A DNA stretch of 64,000 nt from Cohnella pontilimi (GTDB lineage Bacteria; Bacillota; Bacilli; Paenibacillales; Paenibacillaceae), in contig NZ_SUPK01000008.1 in assembly GCF_005049045.1 (NCBI RefSeq), forward strand, positions 124,001 to 188,000. The letters are read 5' to 3'. A program made the position numbers and the translations under genes. Positions 7,519-17,596 of this stretch are shown in pieces; the stretch's first letter is position 1; the number at the start of each line of letters is the position of its first letter. Below the pieces are notes generated by a model. The model made no database searches, was not told the origin of the DNA, and saw only the letters and a program-made list of their open reading frames with translations.

Positions 7519-8031
7519 GTGTGGGCTGATATTTTGCTGCTGTTCGTCCTGGCCGTCTGCGTCGTCACCGATCTGAGAAGCCGGAAAATCTACAACCTCG
7601 TCATTTTTCCATCTCTCATATTCGCCATCGGCGTACACGCTTTAACCGAAGGATGGACGGGCCTGGGGCAAGCGCTGCTCGGCTTTGCCGCGGGTCTGGG
7701 CATTTTGCTCCTTCCTTACCTGCTGGGCGGAATGGGAGCGGGCGACGTGAAGCTTCTGGCGTTGGTCGGAGCGCTAAAGGGAGTCGGGTTCGTATTTGCT
7801 ACCTCTATCTACATGGCGTTACTGGGAGCGATCATGGCTGTCTTCGTCGTGTTATTCAAAAATGGAATCAGAGAACGTCTTCGCTACATCGGATTCGTGC
7901 TGCTCTGCCTTCGGGTCGGGGTGAAGCCGTCTTTGCGGGGACATTGGACTTCCGGCGCCTATCCTTATGGCGTCGCGATTGCGGGTGGATCTGTCGCCTG
8001 TTTGGTTCTGAAAGGATGGGGAGCGGGATGA
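7519..8031 (+). CDS. cpaA: Prepilin peptidase (A24, CpaA/TadV type)
   Basis: 170 residues, about six hydrophobic segments. It is an aspartyl membrane protease that would cleave the Flp prepilin and TadE/TadG-like pseudopilins. The two catalytic aspartates are visible in TDLRSRKIYN (about residue 17) and GMGAGDVKLL (about residue 79). It lacks the N-terminal methylase domain, normal for the Tad type. GTG start with GGAGG upstream. It overlaps the tadE start by 4 bases. Confidence 0.93.
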   Translation: MWADILLLFVLAVCVVTDLRSRKIYNLVIFPSLIFAIGVHALTEGWTGLGQALLGFAAGLGILLLPYLLGGMGAGDVKLLALVGALKGVGFVFATSIYMALLGAIMAVFVVLFKNGIRERLRYIGFVLLCLRVGVKPSLRGHWTSGAYPYGVAIAGGSVACLVLKGWGAG

Positions 8032-8408
8032 TCAAGGAACAGAAAGGGCAGTCGCTGGTCGAGTTCGCCCTGCTGCTTCCGCTGCTGTTGCTGCTCATAT
8101 GCGGCATCGTCGATTTGGGCCGCCTGTTGTTCGGCTTCGTGAGCCTCAACATGACGGCACAGGAATCGGTAAGACTCGGAGGATTGGGCAAAACAGACGC
8201 GGAAATCGTCGCTTATGCGAAAAGTCATGTGCGCATAGGGGATGCTTCCACGATGAATGTGACCATTACTCCGACACAGTCGGCAAGGAAAGCGGGTCAG
8301 AACGTCACGGTCAAGCTCACTTATTCCTTGCCCTTCATTACGCCGATTATGACGAAAATCATACCGGCCCCCGTCCTTTCAGCCGATTCGACGATTCGGG
8401 TGGAATAA
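8028..8408 (+). CDS. tadE: TadE-like pseudopilin
   Basis: 126 residues. N-terminal KEQKGQSLVEFALLLPLLL then a hydrophobic helix is the TadE motif: a pilin-like leader with Glu at mature position 5. The remainder is an extracytoplasmic beta-rich part. It starts at 8028 inside the cpaA stop (ATGA). Expected to be a minor, CpaA-processed component of the Tad machine. Confidence 0.9.
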   Translation: MIKEQKGQSLVEFALLLPLLLLLICGIVDLGRLLFGFVSLNMTAQESVRLGGLGKTDAEIVAYAKSHVRIGDASTMNVTITPTQSARKAGQNVTVKLTYSLPFITPIMTKIIPAPVLSADSTIRVE

Positions 8409-8433
8409 AGCTCGGCAGCGAAGGAGTGGTAGC

Positions 8434-9351
8434 ATGATTCGGCTATGTAAAAGGTTGATCCGGGAACAGCAGGGGAGCACGATCGTGCTGGCCGGCTTCG
8501 CGCTGATCCTTCTGCTCACCGTCGCCGGGCTGGTCGTGGACGGCGGTACGATGTATGCGGCCAAAAGCCACTTACAAAAGGCGGCGAACGCGGCAGCATT
8601 GTCCGGCGCCCAAGAGTTGACGAGCGACCGGTCGAAGGTGGAAGCGGTCTTGAACGATATTCTGTCACGGCATAAAGAGCAATCCAGTTTAACCGGCGCG
8701 GATATTGAAATGAAGTCCTCCGTCCGCGTGCATTTAAGCAAAAAGGTGCCACTCGCTTTCAGCCGGCTGCTGGGCAAACAGAGCGTAACCGTACAAGTGG
8801 AGGCCGCCGCTCAAATTTTGCCAATGGGAAGCGCGGTTGGAGCCGCGCCGCTCGGAATCGACGAATCGATCGAGCTGAAGTACAACACCCCGTATAACCT
8901 AAAAGTAGACAGCGGGAACTCCAACACCGGTTATTTCGGAGTACTGGCGCTAGGCGGACCCGGAGCTTCCACCTACGAGGAAAATTTGAAATACGGTTAT
9001 GCCAACGAGATTACAATCGGCAACATTATCGATACGCAGACAGGCAACATCGCCGGCAAGACGCGGGAAGGCGTCAAGCTTCGCATCGATTCGGATCCTT
9101 ATCCTCCCGGCGACTATTCTCACAGGGATTCTCCACGCGTGATTTTAATCCCGGTTTATAGGCCTTATAACCAGACTTCGAATCAGATGAAACAGATTGA
9201 AGTTACGGGTTTCGCTTTTTTTTACATTTTAGAGCCAATGTCCAGCAACGACGATTCAATCAGGGGCATGTTCATCGAAAGGCCCGACACCGGGTTCTAC
9301 AAGCCCGGCGCTGTGGACAAAGGCGCTTTCGCCATCCGGTTAGTCGAATAA
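8434..9351 (+). CDS. tadG: TadG-like (Tad-domain) pilus assembly protein
   Basis: 305 residues. The N terminus REQQGSTIVLAGFALILLLTVAGLVVDGG and MYAAKSHLQKAANAAALSGAQEL is the Tad/TadG putative pilus-assembly domain. The rest is a long exported region without a recognisable von Willebrand domain, which distinguishes it from proteobacterial TadG. It is probably a minor pseudopilin or tip protein. It follows tadE by 25 bases. Confidence 0.85.
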   Translation: MIRLCKRLIREQQGSTIVLAGFALILLLTVAGLVVDGGTMYAAKSHLQKAANAAALSGAQELTSDRSKVEAVLNDILSRHKEQSSLTGADIEMKSSVRVHLSKKVPLAFSRLLGKQSVTVQVEAAAQILPMGSAVGAAPLGIDESIELKYNTPYNLKVDSGNSNTGYFGVLALGGPGASTYEENLKYGYANEITIGNIIDTQTGNIAGKTREGVKLRIDSDPYPPGDYSHRDSPRVILIPVYRPYNQTSNQMKQIEVTGFAFFYILEPMSSNDDSIRGMFIERPDTGFYKPGAVDKGAFAIRLVE

Positions 9352-9382
9352 TTCCATATCTCTCCTAGGACAGGTGACCCCG

Positions 9383-10084
9383 ATGAGATCGAAAATCATT
9401 TTGTTTGCGGCATTGTTGATGGGTATTGCAACGACCGTGCTTTTCTTCGATTACATGCAAAAGTTCAAAGAAGCCCCGGCAGCAGCGAACGGAAAGCTCA
9501 AAAGCGTGCTGGCCGCGAAGCAGGACATACCCGAAAATACGATAATCACAACGGGCATGCTGGAAGTCGTGCAAGTGCCGGACACCGGCGCCCAGTCGTC
9601 CGCGCTGGCGAATCCGGCGGCCGCCGAGGGGAAAGTGGCCGCGGTACATTTGGTGCCCGGTGAAGTCGTTCTCCCGCATCACTTGAAAGAGCAAAAAGAA
9701 GAAGCGCTGTTCGTCTCCAAAAAAGTACGGGAAGGATACCGGGCGGTATCGGTCGGGGTCAATATCGTACAGTCGGTTTCGAACTTGATCGAACCGGGCG
9801 ATCACGTTGACCTCGTGTACTCCAAAAAAGATAAAGCGACGGAGTCGCTCCTTTCCCAAGTATTGCTCGAGGACGTGCCGGTGCTCGCCATCGGAAGACG
9901 GATGGTGGAAGCCCAAGCGGACACCCCTTACACGGAATATGCGCAGGTTACGCTGGAGCTAAAGCCGGCGGACGCGGTTAAAGCGATTAACGCCGATGAA
10001 GACGCTGACGCATTCGTCAGCTTGATGCTGCACAGCCGGATTGTCGACGGACAGGGGACGAAGCAGGAGCAAAAGAAACCGTAA
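9383..10084 (+). CDS. cpaB: CpaB/RcpC family pilus assembly protein (SAF domain)
   Basis: 233 residues. An N-terminal membrane anchor (about residues 4-22) is followed by a SAF domain (LAAKQDIPENTIITTGMLEVVQVP) and the RcpC/CpaB region with GYRAVSVGVNIVQSVSNLIEPGD. In diderms CpaB helps the secretin channel; in this Gram-positive setting it probably works in the cell-wall space. The ATG at 9383 is preferred because AGGTGA lies 6 bases before it; GTG at 9374 is an alternative. Confidence 0.9.
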   Translation: MRSKIILFAALLMGIATTVLFFDYMQKFKEAPAAANGKLKSVLAAKQDIPENTIITTGMLEVVQVPDTGAQSSALANPAAAEGKVAAVHLVPGEVVLPHHLKEQKEEALFVSKKVREGYRAVSVGVNIVQSVSNLIEPGDHVDLVYSKKDKATESLLSQVLLEDVPVLAIGRRMVEAQADTPYTEYAQVTLELKPADAVKAINADEDADAFVSLMLHSRIVDGQGTKQEQKKP

Positions 10085-10126
10085 GCAGGTTTGGAAATAT
10101 GCAATGGGGTACGGGAGGATCAAGCG

Positions 10127-10969
10127 ATGAACCACGCGGAGAAGACGGAAGACGGGCGGCAAGGCGGGAAGCGGGGAGAGATGATCGCCGTCTGCAGCGC
10201 CAAGGGCGGCGTCGGGCGAACGGCACTTACCGTCAATTTGGCGGTTGCCCTGACCAAAAAGAATATTAAAGTCAGTGTGCTGGACGGGAATTTTCAATTC
10301 GGAGACATCGCGCTTGCGCTCGATCTTCACCCGACCTTCACGATCAAGGATGTCGTGGAAGACATCGAATCGATGGATCCTTTCGCGCTGTCCGGCTTTC
10401 TGATCCATCACAGCAGCGGGGTCAAGGTGCTGGCGGCGCCCGAGCGTCCGGAATTCGCCGATTTGATCAAACCGGGCGTGATCGACCGCGCGTGCGACCT
10501 GCTCACGGCGCAGCACGACTGTCTGATCGTGGACACCGGCACCGGGCTTCAGGAGCAGACGCTTCAATTCATTGAAAAAGCGGATCAAATCTTTATTCTC
10601 ACGACACTCGAAATGACGGCCATCAAGAACACGAGACTGATGCTCGAGACGCTCGAGGTGCTCGGATACAGAGAGAAAATTCAGCTGGTCATCAACCGTT
10701 CGACGATGGAAAGCGTCATCAAGGCGTCGGACGTGTCGGACATTCTCGGCTTTGAGACTTCCATTTTCGTACCCAACGAATATCAATTGGTGTCCCAGTC
10801 GCTGAACATCGGCATCCCGTTCGTCTCCAACCATGCGAGAACGGATTTGGCGAAAGCCGTGTTCAAAATGGCGGAGCAGCTCATTTCCCGCCGTGAAATT
10901 TCGGTGTTCATGCCAAAGCCGAATACGTTCCTGCAGCGGCTGTTCACGAAGCACAGCACCGCACCATGA
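10127..10969 (+). CDS. cpaE: TadZ/CpaE-like MinD-family ATPase
   Basis: 280 residues, a ParA/MinD-type ATPase that would place the pilus machine in the cell. The deviant Walker A CSAKGGVGRTALTVNLAVAL is seen near residue 22, with a Thr-less, Arg-bearing variant (GGVGRTA) common in TadZ. The Walker B-like LIVDTGTGLQ follows. There is no N-terminal receiver-like domain, unlike long CpaE proteins. Start 10127 chosen for GGGAGG upstream. Confidence 0.88.
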   Translation: MNHAEKTEDGRQGGKRGEMIAVCSAKGGVGRTALTVNLAVALTKKNIKVSVLDGNFQFGDIALALDLHPTFTIKDVVEDIESMDPFALSGFLIHHSSGVKVLAAPERPEFADLIKPGVIDRACDLLTAQHDCLIVDTGTGLQEQTLQFIEKADQIFILTTLEMTAIKNTRLMLETLEVLGYREKIQLVINRSTMESVIKASDVSDILGFETSIFVPNEYQLVSQSLNIGIPFVSNHARTDLAKAVFKMAEQLISRREISVFMPKPNTFLQRLFTKHSTAP

Positions 10970-10990
10970 CCCCCGAGGAGGAGAGTTCCG

Positions 10991-12406
10991 ATGAGTCTTC
11001 TGGATAAGGTTCAAGCCAAAACGGTTCAATCGGGCGCCGACGTCCCCGAGGGCGAATCGGCGGAAAGCGCGCAACAGAGGACGCCGAAGAAAGATCTGAT
11101 CACGACGTTCCGGCAAATTCGCGGCACCGATACGAGACCCAAAGAGCCCGCTCAAATCTCCAAGTATCAAGAGCTCAAGAACAAGCTGCACAAACAAATC
11201 CTGAACGACCTCAAGGACGAAGACGTCGAGTCCATCATTCCGAAAATCGACGCCATGGCCATTCAGCTCATGTCGGAGGACGAATCGTTCCGCGGCAAAG
11301 TGGACCGTAAAAAAGTGGTGGAAGAGCTGACCCACGATTTGACCGGTTTCGGCCCGATTAACCCGCTGCTGCTCGATCCGGACATCACCGAGGTTATGGT
11401 CAACGGTCCCAACCAGGTATACGTGGAGCGGGGCGGCAAAATCGAGCTGTCCTACGTGCAGTTCCGGGATGATGAGCATGTCATGAATATCATCGAGAAA
11501 ATCGTTTCTCCCATCGGCCGCCGAGTCGACGAAAGCTCTCCGATGGTCGACGCGCGCCTGCCGGACGGATCGCGGGTGAACGTCATCATCCCTCCGCTGG
11601 CGCTCAAAGGCCCTACGGTCACGATCCGTAAGTTTTCCAAAGATCCGTTCACGATCGAGAACTTGATCGACTTCGGCACGGTGACCCGCGATATGGCGAT
11701 CTTCCTGGAAGCCTGCGTCAAGGCGAAGCTCAACATTTTCGTCAGCGGCGGTACCGGCTCGGGAAAAACGACCACGCTGAACGTGCTGTCCTCGTTCATC
11801 CCGAGCGACGAGCGGATCGTTACGATCGAAGACGCCGCCGAGCTTCAGCTGTGGCAGGAGCACGTCGTCTCGCTGGAATCGCGCCCGGCCAACATTGAAG
11901 GCAAAGGGGCCATTACCATCCGCGATCTGGTCCGCAACTCGCTCCGGATGCGCCCCGAGCGCATCGTCATCGGGGAGGTTCGCGGCGGCGAGGCGCTGGA
12001 TATGCTGCAAGCCATGAACACCGGTCACGACGGGTCGCTGGCCACCGGTCACTCCAACAGTCCCCGCGACATGATATCCCGTCTGGAGACGATGGTGCTC
12101 ATGGCCGGCATCGACCTTCCGGTTAAAGCCATCCGCGAACAAATTGCGGGAGCGGTCGATGTCATTATCCAGCAGTCCAGACTCAAGGACGGAACCCGTA
12201 AAATTACGAACATTACCGAAGTGCAAGGAATGGAAGGGGACGTCATCGTCCTGCAGGATATTTTCAGCTTCCGGCAGACCGGCGTGGACGAACGGGGCAA
12301 AATCATCGGCAAGCTGGTGCCGACGGGCGTCCGTCCGAAATTTTACGAGCGGCTGGAAACCTCGGGCATTCACATCCCGGCTTCCGTGTTCATCGAAGAG
12401 GAGTGA
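10991..12406 (+). CDS. cpaF: CpaF/TadA secretion ATPase
   Basis: 471 residues, the motor ATPase of Flp pilus assembly (GspE/VirB11 superfamily). The Walker [10 protein letters not shown] is at about residues 253-261, preceded by the Asp-box region ([14 protein letters not shown] follows it). The His-box/Walker B region [20 protein letters not shown] and [18 protein letters not shown] are intact. The N-terminal all-alpha part (about 1-130) is typical of CpaF. All catalytic parts appear complete. Confidence 0.96.
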   Translation: MSLLDKVQAKTVQSGADVPEGESAESAQQRTPKKDLITTFRQIRGTDTRPKEPAQISKYQELKNKLHKQILNDLKDEDVESIIPKIDAMAIQLMSEDESFRGKVDRKKVVEELTHDLTGFGPINPLLLDPDITEVMVNGPNQVYVERGGKIELSYVQFRDDEHVMNIIEKIVSPIGRRVDESSPMVDARLPDGSRVNVIIPPLALKGPTVTIRKFSKDPFTIENLIDFGTVTRDMAIFLEACVKAKLNIFVSGGTGSGKTTTLNVLSSFIPSDERIVTIEDAAELQLWQEHVVSLESRPANIEGKGAITIRDLVRNSLRMRPERIVIGEVRGGEALDMLQAMNTGHDGSLATGHSNSPRDMISRLETMVLMAGIDLPVKAIREQIAGAVDVIIQQSRLKDGTRKITNITEVQGMEGDVIVLQDIFSFRQTGVDERGKIIGKLVPTGVRPKFYERLETSGIHIPASVFIEEE

Positions 12407-12410
12407 AGCC

Positions 12411-13373
12411 ATGATCTGGATTCTTGTGGCCATGTTCGCGCTGAGCAGCTTTCTGTTGTTCTGCGCGGTGCTGCAGCTGCTGTTCCTGTCCGACAGACGA
12501 CTGAAGAATCGGATGAACCGGCTGCTTGAGCTGAACGACAAGAAGAAGCTCGGCCGTAAAAAATTCAACCTGCTCGTTCGCATGAGTCTCTATAAGCAGA
12601 CCGTCCGCGAACGCGTGCTGACCAAGAAAAAGAGCGCACGGATCGAGACGATGCTGGCCATGTCCGGCGTCCCGCTGAAACCCGAAGAATATGTGATGTT
12701 TCAGTGGATCTGCACCGCGTTCTGCGGAGGTTTCTGCTATTTGTTATTCAGTCAGATCTTCCTCGTGCCGGTCGGCGCTGTGGTCGGCTTCATGCTTCCC
12801 CGTCTCTGGATCGGGAAGAAGCGGAAGGAACGGGTCAAGGCGTTCAACGAAGGTCTTCTGGATATGCTGACAACCGTGATCGGCTCGCTGCGGGCCGGCT
12901 TCAGCTTCGCCCAGGCCTTGAAGACGGTCGTCGACGAGTCCGACGGACCGATCCGCGATGAAGCGGAAACGGTGCTTAAGGAGATGCAGTACGGGACCAC
13001 GATGGAAGATGCGCTGAACGATTGGAAGGAAAGGATGCCGAGCGAGGATTTGGATCTCATGATTCAGGCGATCCTCATTCAGCGCCAAATCGGAGGAAAT
13101 CTGGCGACCATACTCGAGACGATCGTCCAGACGATCCGCGACCGCGGACGAATCCAGCGCCAGATCACGACGCTGACCTCGCAAGGACGGCTCTCCGGCA
13201 TCGTCATCGGGCTGCTGCCCATCGCACTCGGCTTCGTGCTTTTTCTGATCGACCCCCATTACATCGGGTCGCTGTTCCAGCATCCGATCGGGATCGGGAT
13301 GGTCGTGGCCGGATTCATATCCGGCATGATCGGCTTTGTGCTCATCCGAAAAATTACGACGATCGAGGTGTGA
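12411..13373 (+). CDS. tadB: TadB inner membrane platform protein
   Basis: 320 residues, a GspF/T2SF-domain platform protein. Membrane segments lie at about residues 2-22, two near 95-135, and two at the C terminus. The cytoplasmic domain has LLDMLTTVIGSLRAGFSFAQAL, the usual T2SF motif. It pairs with TadC, six bases downstream, and is driven by CpaF. Confidence 0.92.
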   Translation: MIWILVAMFALSSFLLFCAVLQLLFLSDRRLKNRMNRLLELNDKKKLGRKKFNLLVRMSLYKQTVRERVLTKKKSARIETMLAMSGVPLKPEEYVMFQWICTAFCGGFCYLLFSQIFLVPVGAVVGFMLPRLWIGKKRKERVKAFNEGLLDMLTTVIGSLRAGFSFAQALKTVVDESDGPIRDEAETVLKEMQYGTTMEDALNDWKERMPSEDLDLMIQAILIQRQIGGNLATILETIVQTIRDRGRIQRQITTLTSQGRLSGIVIGLLPIALGFVLFLIDPHYIGSLFQHPIGIGMVVAGFISGMIGFVLIRKITTIEV

Positions 13374-13379
13374 TCTTCC

Positions 13380-14306
13380 ATGGTGTACGCAACGTTTTGC
13401 CTTACGGTTACACTGCTTGTTTATGCGTTCTTCGCTATGCGGGAAGAGCGCACCACCGCGATGAAGAGGCGGCTTGCCCATATCACGGGAGGCGTGGAGA
13501 CCGCACAGACGGTGGCTTCGCATCCGGAAGAGGGGCGGGAACCGTCGTTGATGCGCCGGCTGCTCCATCCGGTATGGAAGGAGTTTCGCCGCGGCTTCAG
13601 CCGGACGCTGGAGGAGAGGCAGGCGGCCAAGCTGGAAATCCGGCTGCTGCAGGCCGGACAGCCGTTCGGTATGTCCCCGGTCGACTTCCGGATCGCGCAA
13701 TTGACGGTGTTTATCGCGCTTCCGGGCGTGTTTCTCTTCTATGCTTCCATACTGAAAATCGGCTTGAGCGGCACGATCGCGTTTTTGCTCGCGGCGATCG
13801 TGATCGCCGCGGTTCTCCCGGGTTATTATTTGAAGCTGAAAACGAGAAGCCGGAGCAGGCTGGCGCTTCGGGAGCTGCCCGACGTGCTGGACCTGCTGAC
13901 CGTCAGCCTGGAAGCCGGGCTTGGCTTCGATGCCGCGCTGAGCAAGCTGATCTCTAAGAAGGAAGGCGTGCTGGCAACCGAATTCCGCCGCTGCCTCGAG
14001 GAGATCCGCCTCGGCAAAACGAGGCGCGAAGCGCTCACCGGAGTCAAGGAGCGGGTCGTGGTCGATGAGCTTCGCGTGGTCATCAGCAGTATTTTGCAGG
14101 CGGAGAAGCTCGGGATCGGCATGGTGCAGGTGCTGCGGATCCAATCCGAGGAAGTACGCGATCAGCGCAAGCAGCGGGCGGAAGAGGCGGCCATGAAGGC
14201 GCCGATCAAGATGCTGTTCCCGCTCGTGTTGTTCATTTTCCCCAGCCTGTTCATCGTCCTGCTCGGACCGGTAGCGATTCAGTTCATCCAGACGTTCAGC
14301 GAATAG
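13380..14306 (+). CDS. tadC: TadC inner membrane platform protein
   Basis: 308 residues, second T2SF platform protein. It has the characteristic ELPDVLDLLTVSLEAGLGFDAAL in the cytoplasmic loop and a C-terminal KMLFPLVLFIFPSLFIVLLGPV membrane pair. It ends the recognisable Tad set; the next genes start 33 bases later on the same strand without an evident terminator. Confidence 0.92.
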   Translation: MVYATFCLTVTLLVYAFFAMREERTTAMKRRLAHITGGVETAQTVASHPEEGREPSLMRRLLHPVWKEFRRGFSRTLEERQAAKLEIRLLQAGQPFGMSPVDFRIAQLTVFIALPGVFLFYASILKIGLSGTIAFLLAAIVIAAVLPGYYLKLKTRSRSRLALRELPDVLDLLTVSLEAGLGFDAALSKLISKKEGVLATEFRRCLEEIRLGKTRREALTGVKERVVVDELRVVISSILQAEKLGIGMVQVLRIQSEEVRDQRKQRAEEAAMKAPIKMLFPLVLFIFPSLFIVLLGPVAIQFIQTFSE

Positions 14307-14339
14307 CAGTCATCGCAACAGCAAAGCGGGGGTGACGGT

Positions 14340-15323
14340 ATGAAAAAAACGGCGAAGGGATCTCTCGTTTCGATTCTTGTGCCTGTCTATAACGAAAGCC
14401 CGAACATCCTGGAATTTTATTTCCGAATGACGCGGGTCATGAGCCAGACCGGTTACCGATATGAAATGGTGTTCATTAATGACGGAAGCCGGGACGATAC
14501 GCTGGACAAGCTTTACAGCCTCCGTGACAAAGATCAGCGGGTGAAAATCATCGATCTGTCCCGCAATTTCGGCAAGGAAATCGCGATGACGGCCGGACTC
14601 GACCATTGCCGCGGCGATGCGGTCATCCCGATCGACGCGGATTTGCAGGATCCGCCGGAAGTGATTCCGGAGCTTATCGCCAAATGGGAAGAAGGCTACG
14701 AAGTCGTGTACGCCACCCGGACACGGCGGGACGGCGAAACTCTGCTCAAGAAAGCGACCGCACACCTGTTTTACCGGTTTGTCAAACGACTGACGCCGAT
14801 TCCGATTCCTAAGGATACGGGCGATTTCCGCCTCATGTCCCGCAAGGTCGTCGACGCCCTGAAGCAGCTTCGGGAGCAGCACCGGTTCATGAAGGGGCTG
14901 TTCAGCTGGGTCGGCTTTCGTCAAACCAGCGTCACTTACCGGAGAGAGCCGCGATACGCGGGCCGAACCAAGTTCAACTATTGGAAGCTGTGGAATTTCG
15001 CCGTCGAAGGGATCACCTCCTTCAGCTTCATGCCGCTGCAGGTGGCGACTTATTTAGGCTTCGGCATCTCGCTGTTCGCGATCGCTTTTGCGCTTTATCT
15101 GTTCACCTCCACGCTGCTGTACGGCAATCCGGTGCCCGGCTATCCTTCTTTGATGGTAACCGTTCTGTTCCTGGGCGGCGTCCAGCTCACCACATTGGGA
15201 GTCATCGGGGAGTACATCGGGCGGATCTATAATGAGTCGAAGCGCCGGCCGCTGTATTTTGTTCAAGGCAAGGCCGGTCTCGAAGACGGGAAAGAAATAT
15301 CCCGTCTGGAGGGGGTCAACTAA
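14340..15323 (+). CDS. GT2 family glycosyltransferase (GtrB/DPM1-like) with membrane anchor
   Basis: 327 residues. The GT-A domain begins VSILVPVYNESPNI, with the DXD-type segment IPIDADLQDPP at about residues 96-106 and the family block MTAGLDHCRGDA. Two C-terminal membrane segments (about 235-258 and 270-292) fit polyprenyl-phosphate glycosyltransferases that load undecaprenyl phosphate with a sugar (GtrB, DPM1, ArnC). RBS GGGGGTG before ATG. It abuts the methyltransferase gene without a gap. Position behind tadC suggests a link with surface glycans or pilus glycosylation; that is inference. Confidence 0.9.
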   Translation: MKKTAKGSLVSILVPVYNESPNILEFYFRMTRVMSQTGYRYEMVFINDGSRDDTLDKLYSLRDKDQRVKIIDLSRNFGKEIAMTAGLDHCRGDAVIPIDADLQDPPEVIPELIAKWEEGYEVVYATRTRRDGETLLKKATAHLFYRFVKRLTPIPIPKDTGDFRLMSRKVVDALKQLREQHRFMKGLFSWVGFRQTSVTYRREPRYAGRTKFNYWKLWNFAVEGITSFSFMPLQVATYLGFGISLFAIAFALYLFTSTLLYGNPVPGYPSLMVTVLFLGGVQLTTLGVIGEYIGRIYNESKRRPLYFVQGKAGLEDGKEISRLEGVN

Positions 15324-16064
15324 ATGGAGCAAACGATCTATTGGAAAATGGACCGATTGGAGCAGGATCACTGGTGGTTTGTCGGCCGGCGGAACGTTAT
15401 CGAAAGCGTCATGCGTACGCATATCGACTCGCTCGGGCCGGAATCCCGAATCCTTGATGCGGGCTGCGGAACCGGAGGCAACCTGGAGCTGCTGTCCCGT
15501 ATGGGCTGCGAGGTCATGGGGCTCGAAATGGAGCAGGGTGCGGCGGAAATCGCCCAGTCCAAAAGCGGTAAAGCGGTCTATCTCGGCAGCTTGCCCGACC
15601 AGGTTCCTTTTGCCGATGAATCGTTCGACCTGATCGTGCTGCTTGATGTACTTGAGCATATCGAAGACGACTTGGGGGCTCTTGAAACGTTGACGGCAAA
15701 GTTAAAGCCCGGAGGGAGTTTGCTCATCACCGTTCCGGCTTTCCAATTCCTATGGAGCAGCCACGACGAATCGCACCATCACAAAAGAAGATACCGCTTA
15801 AATGAACTGACCGGGAAAATGAAACAGTGCAATCTTCAGCCGAAGTACGCGAGCTATTTCAATACTTGGCTGTTTCCTGCCATCGCGGCTGTACGGATAT
15901 TACATAAGAAGTTGAGAATTTCGGGTAAAACCGACGACTTGTCCATGCCGTCCACTTTCCTCAACAAACTGCTTGCCGGGATCATGTCCAGCGAGAGGCA
16001 TCTATTGAAGCGTGCGAAGCTGCCGTTCGGCGTCTCCATTGTGGCGATCGGTCAAAAAGTATAG
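15324..16064 (+). CDS. SAM-dependent class I methyltransferase
   Basis: 246 residues. Motif I ILDAGCGTGGNLELL (about residues 43-57), motif II region FDLIVLLDVLEHIEDD, and KLKPGGSLLITVPAF are typical of Methyltransf_11/23 proteins that modify sugars, lipids or quinones. The substrate cannot be predicted. It starts on the base after the GT2 stop codon, so the two are probably coupled. Confidence 0.88.
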   Translation: MEQTIYWKMDRLEQDHWWFVGRRNVIESVMRTHIDSLGPESRILDAGCGTGGNLELLSRMGCEVMGLEMEQGAAEIAQSKSGKAVYLGSLPDQVPFADESFDLIVLLDVLEHIEDDLGALETLTAKLKPGGSLLITVPAFQFLWSSHDESHHHKRRYRLNELTGKMKQCNLQPKYASYFNTWLFPAIAAVRILHKKLRISGKTDDLSMPSTFLNKLLAGIMSSERHLLKRAKLPFGVSIVAIGQKV

Positions 16065-16084
16065 CCGGATTGAAGGGGCCGTCC

Positions 16085-17596
16085 ATGCAAACTTTGAGCA
16101 GACAGCAAAATATCGTCTTTCTTCTTTTCGCCGTCGTCTTTGTTTCCGTGTTTATTTTTCTGGACGCCGGTTCCTCCCGCAATGATCCCGACACTTTCTG
16201 GCACATCGAGCTCGGAAAAGAAATGCTGCGTCAGGGGAAGGTGCTCGACACGGCGATCCATACGTTCGCCGGAGACAACCTCCCGTATGTGCCGCATGAA
16301 GCCGGGTTTCAGCTGATCGCCGGAGCATTGTACGAAGCGGGGGGCTGGGCCGGCCTTCATTTGTTGACGCTGTTGTCGGTATTTATGCTCACGTGGGGGC
16401 TGTATCGGCTGATGGAGGTTTCGCGACAAGAGGCGGATCTCCCTCGCATGCACCCTCTTTTGGGTTTTTTGGTGCTTCCTTGTCTCGTTTTTTTCGTTTA
16501 CTACGCGTATTTCAATATTCGTCCCCAAATGATATCTGCCGGGCTGGTCGTATGGTTCGCCGTCTGGCTCAGACGGTTCGCCATGGGTGCCGATGTGAGG
16601 AAGGCTGCGGCGCTCGGGATCATCTCGCTTATTCTCGCGAATGTCCATACGGGGGTATGGCCGGTGATCGCAGTTCTTCTCGGTATGCAGACAGCGGAAA
16701 GAATTTGGCTCAAAAAGCTGAACCGATATGACGCGATCGCCATGTTGTTGGTGGTCCTCGGCGGGCTTGCAAATTTCGGCGGATGGAAGAGCCTGACGTA
16801 TTTCGTGACGTTGTCGGACAGCCCGTTTACGGCTCTGATTCTCGAGTGGCGGCCCGTCGCTTTCTCCAGCAATTTCCCCGCGTTTGCGATCGTGGTCCTT
16901 TTTATCCTGTGCGCAATGTACAGCTTAAGAGACAAGCCGCTGCGTCCGTTTCGGCTCATGCTTTTTATCGGAATGATGTACCTCGGTCTCGCCAGCTACA
17001 AACAGTTCTTATTTTTGATCTTGTTCCTTCCGTACTATTTGGCTGTTGTCGTCGACCGATTTAAGCGGCTGGCCGTGTTCCGGAATCCTGAAGCTTACAC
17101 GCGGATCAAAGTCGTACTGCCATTGCTCGCGCTGGGCTTGATGATCAATTTCTCGACGGAGATGTTCGCCAAGTATGAGCAGCCCGTGACCCAGTATCCG
17201 GTTGAAGAGATGGATTACATTTTGAAAATGAACGACTCCGGAAAGCGCCCGAAAGTGCTCTCTACGTATGATGCTTCGGGATATGTGATGTTCAGGGGTG
17301 GAGATGTGCTCGCGGACGGCCGATTCGACCCTTTCATCTTGGATTCGACCAAAGGCGTGCAAGGGTGGACGGCGTTCGAACGCTCCTATAACGGCTTCCG
17401 CTCCGGTTATTTGATGGATGTGATTCGAGCGGACCGGCCTGATTTTCTGATTCTTCCGCTGTCGGATCCGAAGGAGACTGTCAATTCCTTGAAGAAGGTG
17501 GAGCAGGAGGACGTGAGAAAGCAGCTTCGTGAGCCCGATTTTACGGGCAGTTTCGGCGAGGTTTGGGATCTGCGGGCGTTCGGGGGAGACCGATGA
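16085..17596 (+). CDS. Polytopic membrane protein, possible GT-C-like protein
   Basis: 503 residues with roughly ten to eleven hydrophobic segments in the first 370, then a soluble extracytoplasmic tail. The first loop carries SSRNDPDTFWHIELGKEML, a DPDTxWHI motif seen in uncharacterised Firmicute membrane proteins related to polyprenyl-sugar-using GT-C enzymes. ATG 16085 follows TGAAGGGG by 6 bases. It overlaps the next gene by 4 bases. Possibly uses the lipid-linked sugar made by the GT2 enzyme. Confidence 0.7.
   Translation: MQTLSRQQNIVFLLFAVVFVSVFIFLDAGSSRNDPDTFWHIELGKEMLRQGKVLDTAIHTFAGDNLPYVPHEAGFQLIAGALYEAGGWAGLHLLTLLSVFMLTWGLYRLMEVSRQEADLPRMHPLLGFLVLPCLVFFVYYAYFNIRPQMISAGLVVWFAVWLRRFAMGADVRKAAALGIISLILANVHTGVWPVIAVLLGMQTAERIWLKKLNRYDAIAMLLVVLGGLANFGGWKSLTYFVTLSDSPFTALILEWRPVAFSSNFPAFAIVVLFILCAMYSLRDKPLRPFRLMLFIGMMYLGLASYKQFLFLILFLPYYLAVVVDRFKRLAVFRNPEAYTRIKVVLPLLALGLMINFSTEMFAKYEQPVTQYPVEEMDYILKMNDSGKRPKVLSTYDASGYVMFRGGDVLADGRFDPFILDSTKGVQGWTAFERSYNGFRSGYLMDVIRADRPDFLILPLSDPKETVNSLKKVEQEDVRKQLREPDFTGSFGEVWDLRAFGGDR

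Noticed and set aside
9959..12583. An 874-codon open frame antisense to cpaB-tadZ-cpaF
   Set aside because: It is an antisense shadow of GC-rich codon structure; no RBS, Arg/His-rich composition with no domain, and the opposite strand carries well-known pilus genes.
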